From positions 1-64,000 of the forward strand of contig NZ_JACVHC010000004.1 in assembly GCF_017976235.1 (NCBI RefSeq): DNA of 64,000 nt. The letters run 5' to 3'. This stretch comes from Pseudomonas anatoliensis (GTDB lineage: Bacteria > Pseudomonadota > Gammaproteobacteria > Pseudomonadales > Pseudomonadaceae). Under the pieces are notes generated by a model. It was not told the origin of the DNA and did not search any database. It was given only the letters and a program-made list of their open reading frames with translations. The position numbers and the translations under genes are program-made. Below, piece after piece: positions 33,818-43,982 of this stretch; within the stretch, counting starts at the first letter, position 1; each line of letters begins with the position of its first letter.

Positions 33818-35269
33818 TCAAATCCCACAGAGCTGACGCAACAACCCGGTATCCAGATGCTTTTCCACCAGATCCGCCAAACGCTCGATATCGCGCTCAC
33901 GCAACCCGTGGTAATCCACCGTTTGCACATCGCTCAACCCGGCCCAGCGCAGCAACGCCGAACTGGCTGCCGGCGATTCGAACAAGCCATGCAGATAAGT
34001 GCCGAACACCTGACCATCAGCACTCTGCGCACCGTCACAACGACCGTCATCCAGCCGCACCGCCGCGTTCTCCAGTGCCGGCCCGGTGGTGACGCCAGCA
34101 TGAATTTCGTAGCCGCTGACTTCGGCATCTTCCAGCGCGAGACGACCGCGCACGTTGCGCAATTGCTTCTCGGCTTCAAGCTGCGTTTCGAAGGCGAGTA
34201 AACCCAAACCGGCACTGGAACCGGGTGCGCCCTCAAGACCCAGCGGATCGTGCACGTGCTCGCCGAGCATTTGCAGACCGCCACAAATACCCAGCACTTT
34301 GCCGCCGTAACGCAAATGGCGACTGATCGCTGCGTCCCAGCCATTGGCCCGCAGATACGCCAGATCACTACGTACACTTTTCGAGCCCGGCAGAATGATC
34401 AGATCGGCCGGCGGAATCGCCTGTCCCGGGCCGACAAAATGCAGATCGACCTGTGGATGCAAACGCAGCGGATCGAAATCGGTGTGGTTGCTGATGCGCG
34501 GCAGCACCGGCACCACGACTTTCAGCACGTGTTCGGCCTTGTCGGTCTGGCGCTGATCGATGCCGTCCTCGGCCTCAAGATGCAGATCCATCACGTACGG
34601 CAACACGCCGACCACCGGTTTGCCGGTGCGCTGTTCCAGCCAGTCGAGGCCCGGTTGCAGCAACGCAATGTCGCCGCGAAAACGGTTGATGATGAAGCCT
34701 TTGACCCGCGCCTGTTCGCTCGGCGACAGCAGCTCCAGCGTGCCGACCAGATGGGCAAAAACGCCGCCGCGATTGATGTCGGCAATCAGCAGCACCGGGC
34801 AATCCACGGCCTCGGCAAAACCCATGTTGGCGATGTCGCCGGCGCGCAAATTGATCTCCGCCGGCGAGCCTGCGCCTTCGACCATCACCAGCGGATACGC
34901 AGCGCTGAGGCGATCGTGGGAGGCCAGCACGGCTTGCATCGCGATGGCTTTGTAGTCGTGATAGGCGACAGCGTTCATGCTGGTGACGGCGCGGCCATGG
35001 ATGATCACTTGCGCGCCGGTGTCGCTGTTCGGCTTGAGCAGCACCGGGTTCATGTCGGTGTGCGGTTGAATATTCGCCGCTTGCGCCTGCACCGCTTGTG
35101 CGCGACCGATCTCGCCACCATCAGCCGTCACTGCGCTGTTGAGCGCCATGTTCTGCGGTTTGAACGGCACCACCGCTACACCCTGACGGGTGGCCCAGCG
35201 GCAGAGTGCCGTCACCAATGTGCTTTTACCGGCGTCGGAAGTGGTGCCTTGCACCATCAGGGTTGTCAT
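33818..35269 (-). CDS. cobQ: Cobyric acid synthase
   Basis: 483 codons from the ATG at 35269, which overlaps the cobD stop by ATGA; an upstream in-frame extension is antisense noise. P-loop-like [18 protein letters not shown] at the N-terminus, [19 protein letters not shown], and a C-terminal class-I glutamine amidotransferase domain with [13 protein letters not shown] (nucleophile Cys). Amidates positions b, d, e and g of adenosylcobyrinic a,c-diamide. Also cbiP. Confidence 0.96.
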   Translation of the reverse strand: MTTLMVQGTTSDAGKSTLVTALCRWATRQGVAVVPFKPQNMALNSAVTADGGEIGRAQAVQAQAANIQPHTDMNPVLLKPNSDTGAQVIIHGRAVTSMNAVAYHDYKAIAMQAVLASHDRLSAAYPLVMVEGAGSPAEINLRAGDIANMGFAEAVDCPVLLIADINRGGVFAHLVGTLELLSPSEQARVKGFIINRFRGDIALLQPGLDWLEQRTGKPVVGVLPYVMDLHLEAEDGIDQRQTDKAEHVLKVVVPVLPRISNHTDFDPLRLHPQVDLHFVGPGQAIPPADLIILPGSKSVRSDLAYLRANGWDAAISRHLRYGGKVLGICGGLQMLGEHVHDPLGLEGAPGSSAGLGLLAFETQLEAEKQLRNVRGRLALEDAEVSGYEIHAGVTTGPALENAAVRLDDGRCDGAQSADGQVFGTYLHGLFESPAASSALLRWAGLSDVQTVDYHGLRERDIERLADLVEKHLDTGLLRQLCGI

Positions 35270-36258
35270 CGGGTTTCCTTGGCGAACGCTTGCAGCGCTT
35301 GTTCGAGGCGTAACTCTTGAGCGGCATCGACAGGCAGGCCGAAACGCAAACTGCTGTTGTGTGTGAAGAGGCGCAGGAGGATGCCGCGTCGGGCCATGAA
35401 TTCGTGCAGCACTTGCGCCTGATCGGTGATCAACCATTGAAACAGCGCGCAACCGCCCTGGGGTTTGAAGCCGTAACGCGCAAGCAACGCGGCCAGCCGC
35501 TCACTGGCTTCATCGCTGCGTATCCGCTGGCGTGTATGAGCATCGGTGTCTTGCAGACACGCCTGGCCGAGCACCCGGGTCGGCCCGCTGACCGCCCACG
35601 GCCCGACCTGTTCGGCGAGCAGTTTGAGCAACTTGCGATCGGCCAGCACAAAGCCCAGTCGCACGCCGGCCAGACCGAAGAATTTGCCAAACGAACGCAG
35701 TACGACCAGGCCCACCAAATGCGAGTGCGCGGCCAGACTCAATTGTGGCGTGTTGTCCATGAACGCTTCATCGACCACCAGCCAGCCGCCGCGCTGCGCC
35801 AGTCGCGCATGCCAGTCGAGCAGGCGCGCCGGGGTCAGGCTCAGGCCGGTGGGATTGTTCGGATTGACCACCACCAGTACGTCGAGGCTGTCGATAAAGA
35901 ACTCGACTTCCTGCTCCAGCACCTCGCGCACGATGTAACCGCTACGGCGCCAGGCCTCGGCGTGCTCGGCATAACATGGCGACAACACGCCGACCTTGCC
36001 GGCCCGACGCAAACGCGGCAGCAACTGAATGGCCATTTGCGAACCGGCCACCGGCAGCACCTGCGCCGCACCGTAGTAATCACACGCAGCCTGTTCCAGG
36101 CCATCGTCGGTTTCCGGCAAGCGCGCCCAGGCGCGCAGCGGGATCTCCGGGATCGGGAACGGCCATGGCGCCAGACCGCTGGAAAGATCCAGCCAATCCG
36201 CTTCGGCGATGCCGTAATCGAGTGCAGCCTTGCGCAGTCGGCCACCGTGCTCAAGCAT
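35266..36258 (-). CDS. cobD: Threonine-phosphate decarboxylase (aminotransferase-fold, PLP)
   Basis: 330 codons; starts within the last bases of cbiB (8-base overlap). Fold-type I PLP enzyme: [12 protein letters not shown], the [12 protein letters not shown] segment with the aspartate contacting PLP, and the Schiff-base lysine in [17 protein letters not shown]. Supplies aminopropanol phosphate for the nucleotide loop. Salmonella symbol; the same gene is called cobC in Pseudomonas. Confidence 0.93.
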   Translation of the reverse strand: MLEHGGRLRKAALDYGIAEADWLDLSSGLAPWPFPIPEIPLRAWARLPETDDGLEQAACDYYGAAQVLPVAGSQMAIQLLPRLRRAGKVGVLSPCYAEHAEAWRRSGYIVREVLEQEVEFFIDSLDVLVVVNPNNPTGLSLTPARLLDWHARLAQRGGWLVVDEAFMDNTPQLSLAAHSHLVGLVVLRSFGKFFGLAGVRLGFVLADRKLLKLLAEQVGPWAVSGPTRVLGQACLQDTDAHTRQRIRSDEASERLAALLARYGFKPQGGCALFQWLITDQAQVLHEFMARRGILLRLFTHNSSLRFGLPVDAAQELRLEQALQAFAKETR

Positions 36259-37159
36259 AGAATTCAGCCCCCACGCAGAGAATCAGCAGCCATAACCATA
36301 CCCCGCGCTGGACCAATTGCCAGCCACGGTCGATGGAATCGGCATCCGCGGGCAAGCCCTCGCCGAGTTGCGGACGCTCATGCAATTCGCCGTGATAGAT
36401 CGCCGGGCCGCCCAGCTCCACACCCAGCGCACCGGCACCCGCCGCCATTACCGGGCCGGCGTTGGGGCTGTCCCATTTTGGCGCCTGTGTACGCCAGCAC
36501 TTCAAGGCCAATCGGGTTTTGCCCAGCAGCGCGTAAGTCAACGCCACAAGGCGCGCGGGAATGTAGTTGAGGACGTCGTCGATTTTTGCCGCACACCAGC
36601 CAAATCGCTCGAAACGTTCGTTGCGATAACCCCACATCGCATCAAGCGTGTTGCTCAAGCGATAAAGCACCACGCCCGGCGCGCCGGCCACGGCAAACCA
36701 GAACAACGCGGCAAACACCGCATCGCTGCCGTTTTCCAGCACCGACTCGGTGGCGGCACGGGCAACCGCCGTGCTGTCGAGTTCGCTGGTCTGGCGGCTG
36801 ACCAGATAGCCGACACGCTTGCGCGCCTCATCCAGATCATCGGCGCGCAACGCCTTGGCCACGGGCTCGACATGCTCGCCGAGGCTGCGCATGCCGAGAG
36901 CGCAATACAGCGCGAGAATCTCGACGATCCAGCCAACATACGGCGCCCAGGAAAATGCGGTGGCGAGCAACGTCAGCGGCAGCACCGCGATCACCCACGC
37001 GGTGACGCCATGACTGCGCCAGCCGCGCCCCCCGGCGTTGAAACGTTGCTCGATGCGCCCGGCAAAATTGCCGAACGCCACCAGCGGATGCCAGCGTTTC
37101 GGTTCACCCAGCAGCGCATCCAGCGCAACCGCGGCGACACTCAACAACGCCACACTCAT
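36251..37159 (-). CDS. cbiB: Adenosylcobinamide-phosphate synthase (membrane)
   Basis: 302 codons from the ATG at 37159, overlapping the bluB stop as ATGA. Several hydrophobic helices and the family motifs [17 protein letters not shown] near the N-terminus, and [18 protein letters not shown] plus [17 protein letters not shown] in the centre. Joins cobyric acid to the aminopropanol moiety. Called cobD in Pseudomonas annotation. Confidence 0.95.
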   Translation of the reverse strand: MSVALLSVAAVALDALLGEPKRWHPLVAFGNFAGRIEQRFNAGGRGWRSHGVTAWVIAVLPLTLLATAFSWAPYVGWIVEILALYCALGMRSLGEHVEPVAKALRADDLDEARKRVGYLVSRQTSELDSTAVARAATESVLENGSDAVFAALFWFAVAGAPGVVLYRLSNTLDAMWGYRNERFERFGWCAAKIDDVLNYIPARLVALTYALLGKTRLALKCWRTQAPKWDSPNAGPVMAAGAGALGVELGGPAIYHGELHERPQLGEGLPADADSIDRGWQLVQRGVWLWLLILCVGAEFYA

Positions 37160-37806
37160 TGACTCACTCCCCAATAATTTTCGTACAGCAACTCATTGAG
37201 CGGACGCGCCTGCGCCCACCCTTCGAGTACCAGCATCGGCGCCGGATAGAATTCCTTGACCGGGCCCAGGCACAAAACGGCCAGAGGTTTGGCGCCTTCC
37301 GGCAGTTTCAACAGATCGGCCAGCGCCTGCGGCTCGAACAGCGAGACCCAGCCCATGCCCAGACCTTCGGCGCGGGACGCCAGCCACAGGTTCTGGATCG
37401 CACAGGACAGCGAGGCCATGTCCATTTCCGGCAACGTGCGGCGACCGAAGATGTGTTTTTCGCGATCGTCCATCAACGCGGCGACCAATACTTCGGCGCA
37501 ATCATTGATGCCTTCGACCTTGAGGGTCATGAACTCATCGCTGCGTTCGCCGAGGGCTTCGGCGGTGCGGATGCGTTCTTCTTCCACCAGGTTCTGAATC
37601 TGCCCGCGCAGCGCTCGGTCGCTGATACGAATAAACCGCCACGGCTGCATCAGACCGACGCTCGGGGCCTGATGCGCGGCTTCGAGCAGGCGGCGCAGCA
37701 GCTCGGGCGCGACGGTGCCACCGGTGAAGTGGCGCATGTCGCGGCGTTCGGCGATGGCTTTGTAGACCGCTGCGCGTTCGGCTTCGGAGAATGCGTTGTC
37801 TTTCAT
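37156..37806 (-). CDS. bluB: 5,6-dimethylbenzimidazole synthase
   Basis: 216 codons, ATGA overlaps with cobB before and cbiB after. Nitroreductase-like flavin fold: [14 protein letters not shown] (FMN phosphate contacts), [15 protein letters not shown] and [12 protein letters not shown]. BluB destroys FMNH2 with oxygen to give the lower ligand DMB. Its presence fits aerobic cobalamin synthesis. Confidence 0.95.
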   Translation of the reverse strand: MKDNAFSEAERAAVYKAIAERRDMRHFTGGTVAPELLRRLLEAAHQAPSVGLMQPWRFIRISDRALRGQIQNLVEEERIRTAEALGERSDEFMTLKVEGINDCAEVLVAALMDDREKHIFGRRTLPEMDMASLSCAIQNLWLASRAEGLGMGWVSLFEPQALADLLKLPEGAKPLAVLCLGPVKEFYPAPMLVLEGWAQARPLNELLYENYWGVSQ

Positions 37807-39203
37807 GGCCCCATCGCTGGCAAGCCAGCTCCCACAATGGGCGGTGTAATGCCTGAAGAAACGCGATCCCCTGTGGGAGCTGGCTTGCCAGCGATGGCGG
37901 CCTCAAGTTGAGGCGCAAACAGTGCAGCGATAGCCACAGGATTCGACGGAAAATAAAAGTGCACGTACGACGCCGTCATCCGCCCATCGCGATAAACCGC
38001 CTCCGCCCCACGCCCACCATTCGGGCTCAGCCCGCGAGCAATCGGGGTCAATTCAGTCGTTGTCAGGGAGTGATGATAAGTGTGCCCGCGCAGCGAGCCC
38101 TCCGGCAGATCAACCGCTTGCAGCGCCAACGCCGCCAGACGCTTTTGCATCACCGCATCGCCGCTCAGCAAACCGACCAGTTCGGCGCGGGTGCCTTCAA
38201 CGTCTGTCAGCGAATCAAGCAGATAAAGCATGCCGCCACACTCGGCCAGCAATGGTTTGCCCGCTGCATGGTGCGCGCGGATCGCGTCGAGCATCGCGGT
38301 GTTCTGCGACAACGTCACGTGGTGCAATTCCGGGTAGCCGCCCGGCAGATACAGACTGTCCGCCTCAGGCAATTGCGTGTCGCGGATCGGCGAGAAGAAG
38401 CTCAACTCGGCACCCATCGCCCGCAGCAAATCGAGGCTGGCGCCGTAGGTGAAGGCAAACGCCTCATCATGGGCGATAGCGATTCGCACACCTTGCAATA
38501 GCGGTTCGGCAACGATCACTTCCGGCGCCACGAATTCCACGGCCGGTGGCAGCGCTACCTCGCAACTGCTGGCAAGCGCTTCGGCGGCGGCGTCGAGGCG
38601 AACATCCAGGTCGTTCAGTTCGCTGGCCTGCACCAGACCCAGATGACGGCTGGGCAACTCGATCCCGGTCTCGCGGGACAGCGCGCCGTACCAACGCAAA
38701 CCCTCGGTGAGGCTGCCTTCAAGCAGTTGCGCGTGACGCAAAGTGCCGACGCGATTGGCCAGCACGCCCGCAAACGGCAAGTCCGGCTGATAACGCGCCA
38801 GGCCCAGCGCCAATGCGCCAAAGGTCTGCGCCATCGCGGTGCCGTCGATCACACCGAGTACCGGCACGCCGAAATGCCGCGCCAGGTCAGCGCTCGACGG
38901 TGTGCCGTCAAACAGGCCCATCACGCCTTCGATCAAAATCAGATCGGCTTCGGCGGCGGCTTCCCACAACAGACGACGACTTTCCTGCTCGCCGACCATC
39001 CACATGTCCAATTGATAAACCGGCGCTCCGCTGGCGCGCTCGAGAATCATTGGGTCGAGGAAATCCGGGCCGCACTTGAACACGCGCACCTTGCGCCCCT
39101 GATTGCGATGCAAACGAGCGAGCGCGGCGGTGACGGTGGTCTTGCCCTGACCGGAGGCCGGCGCGGCGATCAGTACCGCCGGGCAGTGACGTGGCTGATT
39201 CAA
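37803..39203 (-). CDS. cobB: Cobyrinate a,c-diamide synthase, with REP-encoded C-terminal tail
   Basis: 466 codons. P-loop APASGQGKTTVTAAL at the N-terminus; C-terminal glutamine amidotransferase domain with KPLLAECGGMLYLLDSL (nucleophile Cys) and GHTYHHSL. It overlaps cobO upstream and bluB downstream as ATGA. The last ~31 residues, from AAIAGKPAPTGDR to [10 protein letters not shown], are translated from the REP doublet at 37808-37900, which entered the reading frame in phase; the natural end is probably near residue 435. The enzyme core is complete, so it should be active. Also called cbiA. Confidence 0.94.
   Translation of the reverse strand: MNQPRHCPAVLIAAPASGQGKTTVTAALARLHRNQGRKVRVFKCGPDFLDPMILERASGAPVYQLDMWMVGEQESRRLLWEAAAEADLILIEGVMGLFDGTPSSADLARHFGVPVLGVIDGTAMAQTFGALALGLARYQPDLPFAGVLANRVGTLRHAQLLEGSLTEGLRWYGALSRETGIELPSRHLGLVQASELNDLDVRLDAAAEALASSCEVALPPAVEFVAPEVIVAEPLLQGVRIAIAHDEAFAFTYGASLDLLRAMGAELSFFSPIRDTQLPEADSLYLPGGYPELHHVTLSQNTAMLDAIRAHHAAGKPLLAECGGMLYLLDSLTDVEGTRAELVGLLSGDAVMQKRLAALALQAVDLPEGSLRGHTYHHSLTTTELTPIARGLSPNGGRGAEAVYRDGRMTASYVHFYFPSNPVAIAALFAPQLEAAIAGKPAPTGDRVSSGITPPIVGAGLPAMGP
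37808..37900. repeat. REP doublet translated as the cobB C-terminus
   Basis: Inverted pair of CATCGCTGGCAAGCCAGCTC lying wholly inside the cobB coding region and ending two bases before the overlap with bluB. Confidence 0.9.
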
Positions 39204-39811
39204 AGTTCGACGCCTTTCTGCGCTTTGATACCAGCCTGGAAGGCGTGTTTGAGCATGCCCATTTCGGTGACCGTGTCGCCCATCTCAATCATTTCCGGCT
39301 TGGCCCCGCGACCGGTGACGATCACGTGCTGCATCGGCGGACGCGCCTGCAAATCGCTCAGCACCTGATCGAGATCGAGGTAGCCGTGCTTGAGGGCGAT
39401 GTTCAATTCATCGAGCACCACCAGACCGATCGACGGATCACGCAGCAACTCGCGCGACACCGCCCATGCAGCTTCGGCGGCGGCGATGTCGCGTTGGCGA
39501 TCCTGGGTTTCCCAGGTGAAGCCCTCGCCCATCACATGAAAACGCACCTGCTCGGGAAAGCGGCGGAAGAACAGCTCTTCACCGGTGCTGTTACGGCCCT
39601 TGATGAACTGCACCACGCCGCACTGCATGCCGTGGCCCATTGCGCGGGCGAGCATGCCAAACGCCGAGCTGCTTTTGCCTTTGCCGTTGCCGGTCAGCAC
39701 CAGCACCAAGCCGCACTCGTCGGGCGAGTTGGCGATGCGTTCATCGATCACGGCTTTTTTGCGCTGCATACGCGCCAGATGGCGTTCGTCACGCTTGGGG
39801 GAATCAGTCAT
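39200..39811 (-). CDS. cobO: Cob(I)yrinic acid a,c-diamide adenosyltransferase
   Basis: 203 codons from the ATG at 39811, with GGAGAG upstream; upstream in-frame codons lie in the riboswitch. P-loop LTGNGKGKSSSAFGML near residue 40 and LDELNIALKHGYLD are typical of the CobA/CobO/BtuR family. Transfers the adenosyl group from ATP to the corrin cobalt. First gene of the riboswitch-controlled cob operon; overlaps cobB by ATGA. Confidence 0.96.
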   Translation of the reverse strand: MTDSPKRDERHLARMQRKKAVIDERIANSPDECGLVLVLTGNGKGKSSSAFGMLARAMGHGMQCGVVQFIKGRNSTGEELFFRRFPEQVRFHVMGEGFTWETQDRQRDIAAAEAAWAVSRELLRDPSIGLVVLDELNIALKHGYLDLDQVLSDLQARPPMQHVIVTGRGAKPEMIEMGDTVTEMGMLKHAFQAGIKAQKGVEL

Positions 39812-39863
39812 GGGGGAGCTCTCCGTTGAGGCTGGATAACGGCGGGCAGGCACAAGAATAGAC

Positions 39864-39895
39864 GGCAAAAAGCCTGGCATCGCCCACCGTGATGC
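39864..39895 (-). terminator. Terminator of the cobalamin riboswitch expression platform
   Basis: On the minus strand GGCATC (39890-39895) pairs with GATGCC (39875-39880) over a nine-base loop, followed by AGGC and five U, between the riboswitch and cobO. It fits premature termination when cobalamin is bound. Confidence 0.65.
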
Positions 39896-39904
39896 CGCTG
39901 GATG

Positions 39905-40105
39905 GATCAGGCCGGTCTCCGGGCTCATGAGCGGCGTTCGCCTGACTGCGCGCCTTCCCGCTGTTAAGCAGTGGCACAAGACGCAGTTTTCACTCATTTA
40001 CCGTTGCGGGGGCAGCGCCGGGATCGTGGTTGTTCTTCGCTTGAAGACAACCCTCACCGGCTTCCCTGTTTCACTCTGTCGACGCAGGTCACAGAGCACC
40101 TGAAA
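39905..40105 (-). promoter_or_regulatory. Cobalamin riboswitch
   Basis: Minus-strand RNA with the class features in order: CAGGTGCTCTGTGACC at the 5' side, AACAGGGAAGCCGGTG, GCTGCCCCCGCAACGG, and the B12-box-like GGCGCGCAGTCAGGCGAA followed by AGCCCGGAGACCGGCC. It heads the cobO operon and lowers expression when adenosylcobalamin is abundant. The outer limits are approximate. Confidence 0.95.
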
Positions 40106-40281
40106 CAAGCCGCGAAGGTTAGAGGGTTGGGGGTGGAGCGTCAATTAAAGAGGGGGTCATCGGGCGAATAACTGCCGCCGATCAATTATCCGACACCAAT
40201 CTTGTGCCACGCTGAAACAAATGATATCAAAGAGCCATGCTTTTGCCGCGAAAGCACACCACAACAATAAGGATGATTACG

Positions 40282-40866
40282 ATGCAAGGCATGATCATCA
40301 GCAATCCGCGCCTGGAATTCCTGCGCCCGGTGCTAGAACGCTGGTTTGACTGTATCGACCGCTACAACGCCGTGCGCGGCGACAGTGACACGCCCTACTG
40401 GCATGACGAGAAAGCCAATCTCGGATTGCTCTGTGCGGCCGCCTGGGTGGCGGAGTTGGTGACGTTGCGCGACACCGCCACCCGCAAGCAGAACGAGGAA
40501 GGCGAGCGCAACGCCCGCGCCGATCTGTTCCTGGCGGGTGCCGAAGACCGCGCATTTATCCAGGCCACGCAACGCTGGCCACGCGTCAACAACCTCAACC
40601 TGACTCAACCCCTGCTGGATATCACCAACGACGCCAAACGCCTCAGCTACGCCAGCGACCTCAAACTCGGCTGCCTGTTTGTCGCCCCGCAAAAAGCCCA
40701 GCACAGCGCCAGCCCGGAAGAATTGCAGGACATGGTCGACGACCTGCAAAAGGAACACACCTGCGCCGTCGCCTGGTATTTCCCCTACGCCTATCGCAAA
40801 TTGCGCAATGAAGCCGGCAACTATCACCCGGGCATTGCCGTGCTGTTCAAAGAAGCCCGCGGCTGA
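40282..40866 (+). CDS. Uncharacterised protein (194 aa)
   Basis: ATG at 40282 with AAGGATG upstream; earlier in-frame ATGs are too close to the ribosome site. The protein is soluble and mixed alpha/beta; it shows PYWHDEKANLGLLCAAAW, LAGAEDRAFIQATQRW and CAVAWYFPYAYRKLRNEAG. No family recognised. The order suggests one compact domain of about 190 residues without export signal. It is divergent from the riboswitch and followed by the sorbosone-dehydrogenase-like gene 66 bases downstream on the same strand. Function unknown. Confidence 0.8.
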   Translation: MQGMIISNPRLEFLRPVLERWFDCIDRYNAVRGDSDTPYWHDEKANLGLLCAAAWVAELVTLRDTATRKQNEEGERNARADLFLAGAEDRAFIQATQRWPRVNNLNLTQPLLDITNDAKRLSYASDLKLGCLFVAPQKAQHSASPEELQDMVDDLQKEHTCAVAWYFPYAYRKLRNEAGNYHPGIAVLFKEARG

Positions 40867-40932
40867 GCAGTTGAACCATCGGGCTTGCGCGCTCCTCTAT
40901 GACTAGGAATGCATTCATAGGGAAGATCAGCA

Positions 40933-42246
40933 ATGCGCAAGCCCCAGCTCGTTTTCGTCATCGCCCTCGCCGGAGGGCTCGCCGCCTGTGGTGAATCGTC
41001 CAGCCTGCAGGTCATCGACGGCACCGGCCCGTCACCGAAACTGCCCGAACCGAACAAAACCCTGATCCCGACGGTGAATATCGCCCCCGCGGTCGGCTGG
41101 CCCGCGGGCGGTAAACCAACCGCTGCGGCAGGCACACAAGTCGCCGCGTTTGCCGAAGGCCTCGATCATCCGCGCTGGCTCTATGTGTTGCCCAATGGCG
41201 ATGTGCTGGTGGCAGAAACCAATGCACCGCCCAAACCTGATGACAGCAAAGGCGTGCGCGGCTGGGTCATGGAAAAAGTCATGGGCAAGGCCGGCGCCGG
41301 CGTACCAAGCCCCAATCGCATTACTCTACTGCGCGATGCCGACCATGATGGCGTGGCCGAAACGCGCACGGTATTCCTGCAGAATCTCAATTCACCGTTC
41401 GGCATGACGCTGGTTGGCAACGACCTGTACGTCGCCGACACCGATCGCCTGCTGCGCTTCAACTACGAACCCGGCGCGACCGAAATCAAGACGCAGCCGA
41501 TCAAAGTTGTCGATCTGCCTGGCGGCACGCTCAACCATCACTGGACCAAGAACGTCATCGCCAGCAAGGACGGCAGCAAGCTGTACGTCACAGTCGGCTC
41601 GAACAGTAACGTCGGCGAAAACGGTCTGGATAAAGAGGATGGCCGCGCAGCGATCTGGGAAGTGGACCGCGCAACCGGCAATCACCGCATCTTCGCATCG
41701 GGCATCCGCAACCCCAACGGCCTGGCGTGGGAGCCCACCAGTGGCGCGTTGTGGACCGCGGTCAACGAGCGCGACGAAATCGGCAGCGATCTGGTGCCGG
41801 ACTACATCACTTCGGTCAAGGACGGTGGCTTCTATGGTTGGCCGTTCAGCTATTACGGCCAGCACGTCGATGTGCGCGTAGAACCGCAGAACCCCGATCT
41901 GGTCGCCAAAGCCATTGCGCCGGACTACGCCGTTGGCCCACACACCGCTTCGCTGGGTCTGACGTTCGCCGAGGGCAACAAGCTGCCAGCGCAGTTCAAG
42001 GAAGGCGCATTCATCGGCCAGCACGGCTCCTGGAACCGCAAGCCGCACAGTGGTTATAAAGTGATTTTCGTACCCTTCGCGGCAGGCAAACCGACGGGCC
42101 AGCCGGTGGATGTGCTGAGCGGTTTTCTCGACAAGGACGAGAACGCACTGGGTCGCCCGGTAGGCGTGGTGATCGACCAGCAAGGTGACTTGCTGGTGGC
42201 TGATGATGTGGGGAACAAGGTGTGGCGGGTGTCTTCAGCGAAGTAA
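40933..42246 (+). CDS. PQQ-type sugar dehydrogenase-like lipoprotein (glucose/sorbosone dehydrogenase fold)
   Basis: 437 codons, GGGAAG before the ATG. Lipobox LAAC with Cys19 predicts an envelope lipoprotein. The remaining sequence is a six-bladed propeller of the GSDH/L-sorbosone dehydrogenase type: [58 protein letters not shown] and [14 protein letters not shown]. The histidine and acidic residues of the PQQ site appear to be kept. It may oxidise a periplasmic sugar or aldehyde with PQQ; substrate and electron acceptor are not known. Confidence 0.88.
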   Translation: MRKPQLVFVIALAGGLAACGESSSLQVIDGTGPSPKLPEPNKTLIPTVNIAPAVGWPAGGKPTAAAGTQVAAFAEGLDHPRWLYVLPNGDVLVAETNAPPKPDDSKGVRGWVMEKVMGKAGAGVPSPNRITLLRDADHDGVAETRTVFLQNLNSPFGMTLVGNDLYVADTDRLLRFNYEPGATEIKTQPIKVVDLPGGTLNHHWTKNVIASKDGSKLYVTVGSNSNVGENGLDKEDGRAAIWEVDRATGNHRIFASGIRNPNGLAWEPTSGALWTAVNERDEIGSDLVPDYITSVKDGGFYGWPFSYYGQHVDVRVEPQNPDLVAKAIAPDYAVGPHTASLGLTFAEGNKLPAQFKEGAFIGQHGSWNRKPHSGYKVIFVPFAAGKPTGQPVDVLSGFLDKDENALGRPVGVVIDQQGDLLVADDVGNKVWRVSSAK

Positions 42247-42269
42247 ATACACTAACGCTGCACACATCA

Positions 42270-42363
42270 CCTGTGGGAGCGGGCTTGCCCGCGATGAGGC
42301 CTCTTCAGCCAGAGCATTCTTTGACTGATCCACCGCCATCGCGGGCAAGCCCGCTCCCACAGG
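42270..42363. repeat. REP doublet (GCGGGCTTGCCCGC type)
   Basis: Inverted pair of GGGAGCGGGCTTGCCCGCGA with 40-base centre, between two convergent genes. Confidence 0.88.
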
Positions 42364-42381
42364 GATCAGCGTCGACCTCAA

Positions 42382-42918
42382 TTACGGGTTACGCGCCAGA
42401 TGCTCCGGCTGCAACACCCGCTTCGCACTCAGATAAGCCTTCTGCCAATACGCCTTCGACAGGCTATCGAGCTTCACCGTGCCACCGGTTGCCGGCGCAT
42501 GCACGAAGCGCCCTTCCCCGACATAAATCCCCGCATGACTGACCTGCGAACCGCCATTGGTGGCGAAGAAGATCAGATCACCTGTCTGCAAACCTTCCTT
42601 ACCCACATTCGGCGCCTGCATGACGATCAGGTCGCGCGTGGTTCTTGGCAGCAAAATACCCGCCGCATCACGGTAAACAAAACCTATCAGCCCGCTGCAA
42701 TCGAATCCCGAGTCCGGTGTATTGCCGCCCCAGCGATAAGGCGTGCCAACCAGACCGAGCGCGCGGAACAGCACGTCTTCAGCAGCGGGCGAGAATGATT
42801 GCGAGGGGCCGAAGACCACCGGAGCGCGCACCACGGGTGCTGGTGGCGGCGTACGGCTGGCGCAGGCGCTGAGCAGCGCTGCGAAAAAGATCAATGTGAG
42901 GCGGGCCGACATGGTCAT
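42382..42918 (-). CDS. NlpC/P60 peptidoglycan endopeptidase lipoprotein 1
   Basis: 178 codons. Lipobox LSAC (Cys19), a proline-rich linker, then the NlpC/P60 domain with catalytic Cys in GFDCSGLIGFVYRDAAG, His in QVSHAGIYVGEGRFVHAP. Resembles MepS/Spr, which cuts crosslinks in murein. The next gene upstream on the same strand encodes a paralogue, separated by a strong terminator, so the two are independently transcribed. Confidence 0.92.
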   Translation of the reverse strand: MTMSARLTLIFFAALLSACASRTPPPAPVVRAPVVFGPSQSFSPAAEDVLFRALGLVGTPYRWGGNTPDSGFDCSGLIGFVYRDAAGILLPRTTRDLIVMQAPNVGKEGLQTGDLIFFATNGGSQVSHAGIYVGEGRFVHAPATGGTVKLDSLSKAYWQKAYLSAKRVLQPEHLARNP

Positions 42919-42972
42919 AAGCAGAACATCCTGATCTGGCTGCGGCTTTTTCTGCCGGAGGGACAGAAAACA

Positions 42973-43002
42973 AAACCGCCTGCGTCAGCACGCAGGCGGT
43001 TT
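42973..43002 (-). terminator. Intrinsic terminator after NlpC/P60 gene 2
   Basis: Thirteen-base arms (42973-42985, 42990-43002) with a four-base loop, followed on the minus strand by TTTTGTTTT. Confidence 0.85.
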
Positions 43003-43138
43003 GCCATCAATATAGATTCAGGATTCTAGCGGCTACGCGGCAAACTTCAAGTAAGACTTTAACTTCACCTTGTAAAGTATAGGTCTACTCCGTTGCCGGG
43101 AGCCTGATTGTCGCCGCGAACGCAGCGACATCGGGGAG

Positions 43139-43756
43139 TTACTTGCGAGCAGTGACTACAGTTGGAGCGTTAGCCAGAGCGCGTTTCGCTTCGATGAAGG
43201 TCTTGCTCCAGTAGCTGTCACCCAGGCTGTCGATGCGAACACCGCCACTGCGACGACTGCTGGAGTGAATGAACTGGTTGTCACCCAGGTAGATCCCGGC
43301 GTGACTGACGCGACCGCGACGACCATTGGTGGCGAAGAACAGCAGATCGCCCGGCTCAAGGTTTTTGCGCGAAACCAGCGGCGCATCCACATTGATCATT
43401 TCGCGAGTGGAGCGTGGCAGGTTCATGCCAGCTTCTTCGCGGAACAGGTAGCCGATGAAACCGCTGCAATCGAAACCGGCTTCAGAGGTACCGCCGAAGC
43501 GGTAACGGGTACCGATCAGGGACATGCCGCGTTCGAGAATACTGTCGGCCAGAACTGGCAGCTGGTAAGGCTTGTTGCCGTTGAAATCCGACAGTTCTTT
43601 TTCGGTGTCCAGCTCTTCCTGGTAAATAACGGAAGACTGGGCAGTAGCAGAATTTTCAACCTGTTGTGGCTGCTCTTGAACTGGAGAATGAGCAGCGCAA
43701 CCGTACAACAGGGTGACGAGTGCGAGAGGCACGAGGGGTGCGAAGCGCTTTAGCAT
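43139..43756 (-). CDS. NlpC/P60 peptidoglycan endopeptidase lipoprotein 2
   Basis: 205 codons from the ATG at 43756, chosen because it puts the signal peptide at the N-terminus (lipobox LYGC, Cys20); an upstream in-frame ATG would bury it. A Gln/Glu-rich linker is followed by the NlpC/P60 domain: Cys in AGFDCSGFIGYLFREEAG, His in RVSHAGIYLGDNQFIHSS. Paralogue of the gene at 42382. Probably a murein DD-endopeptidase of the outer membrane inner face. Confidence 0.92.
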   Translation of the reverse strand: MLKRFAPLVPLALVTLLYGCAAHSPVQEQPQQVENSATAQSSVIYQEELDTEKELSDFNGNKPYQLPVLADSILERGMSLIGTRYRFGGTSEAGFDCSGFIGYLFREEAGMNLPRSTREMINVDAPLVSRKNLEPGDLLFFATNGRRGRVSHAGIYLGDNQFIHSSSRRSGGVRIDSLGDSYWSKTFIEAKRALANAPTVVTARK

Positions 43757-43982
43757 GGGCACGACCGTGGCTGATAGTTGTAAAGAAGCCGAGACTATGC
43801 CCGCTATCATCCTCATTTGCAAATTCAATCGATCTTTTTGTGACTTCTCGGTTTCTCGTTTACATCTAAGCGCTTAAGCCCATTTGAACCGATACGCGGT
43901 CTGCACGCTGTGCAGAAAAGCGGATTTTCTGGCGCCTGAAAGATGCCGAAGCATGCTGCAAGCCGCAATTTTCAAGGGTTGG

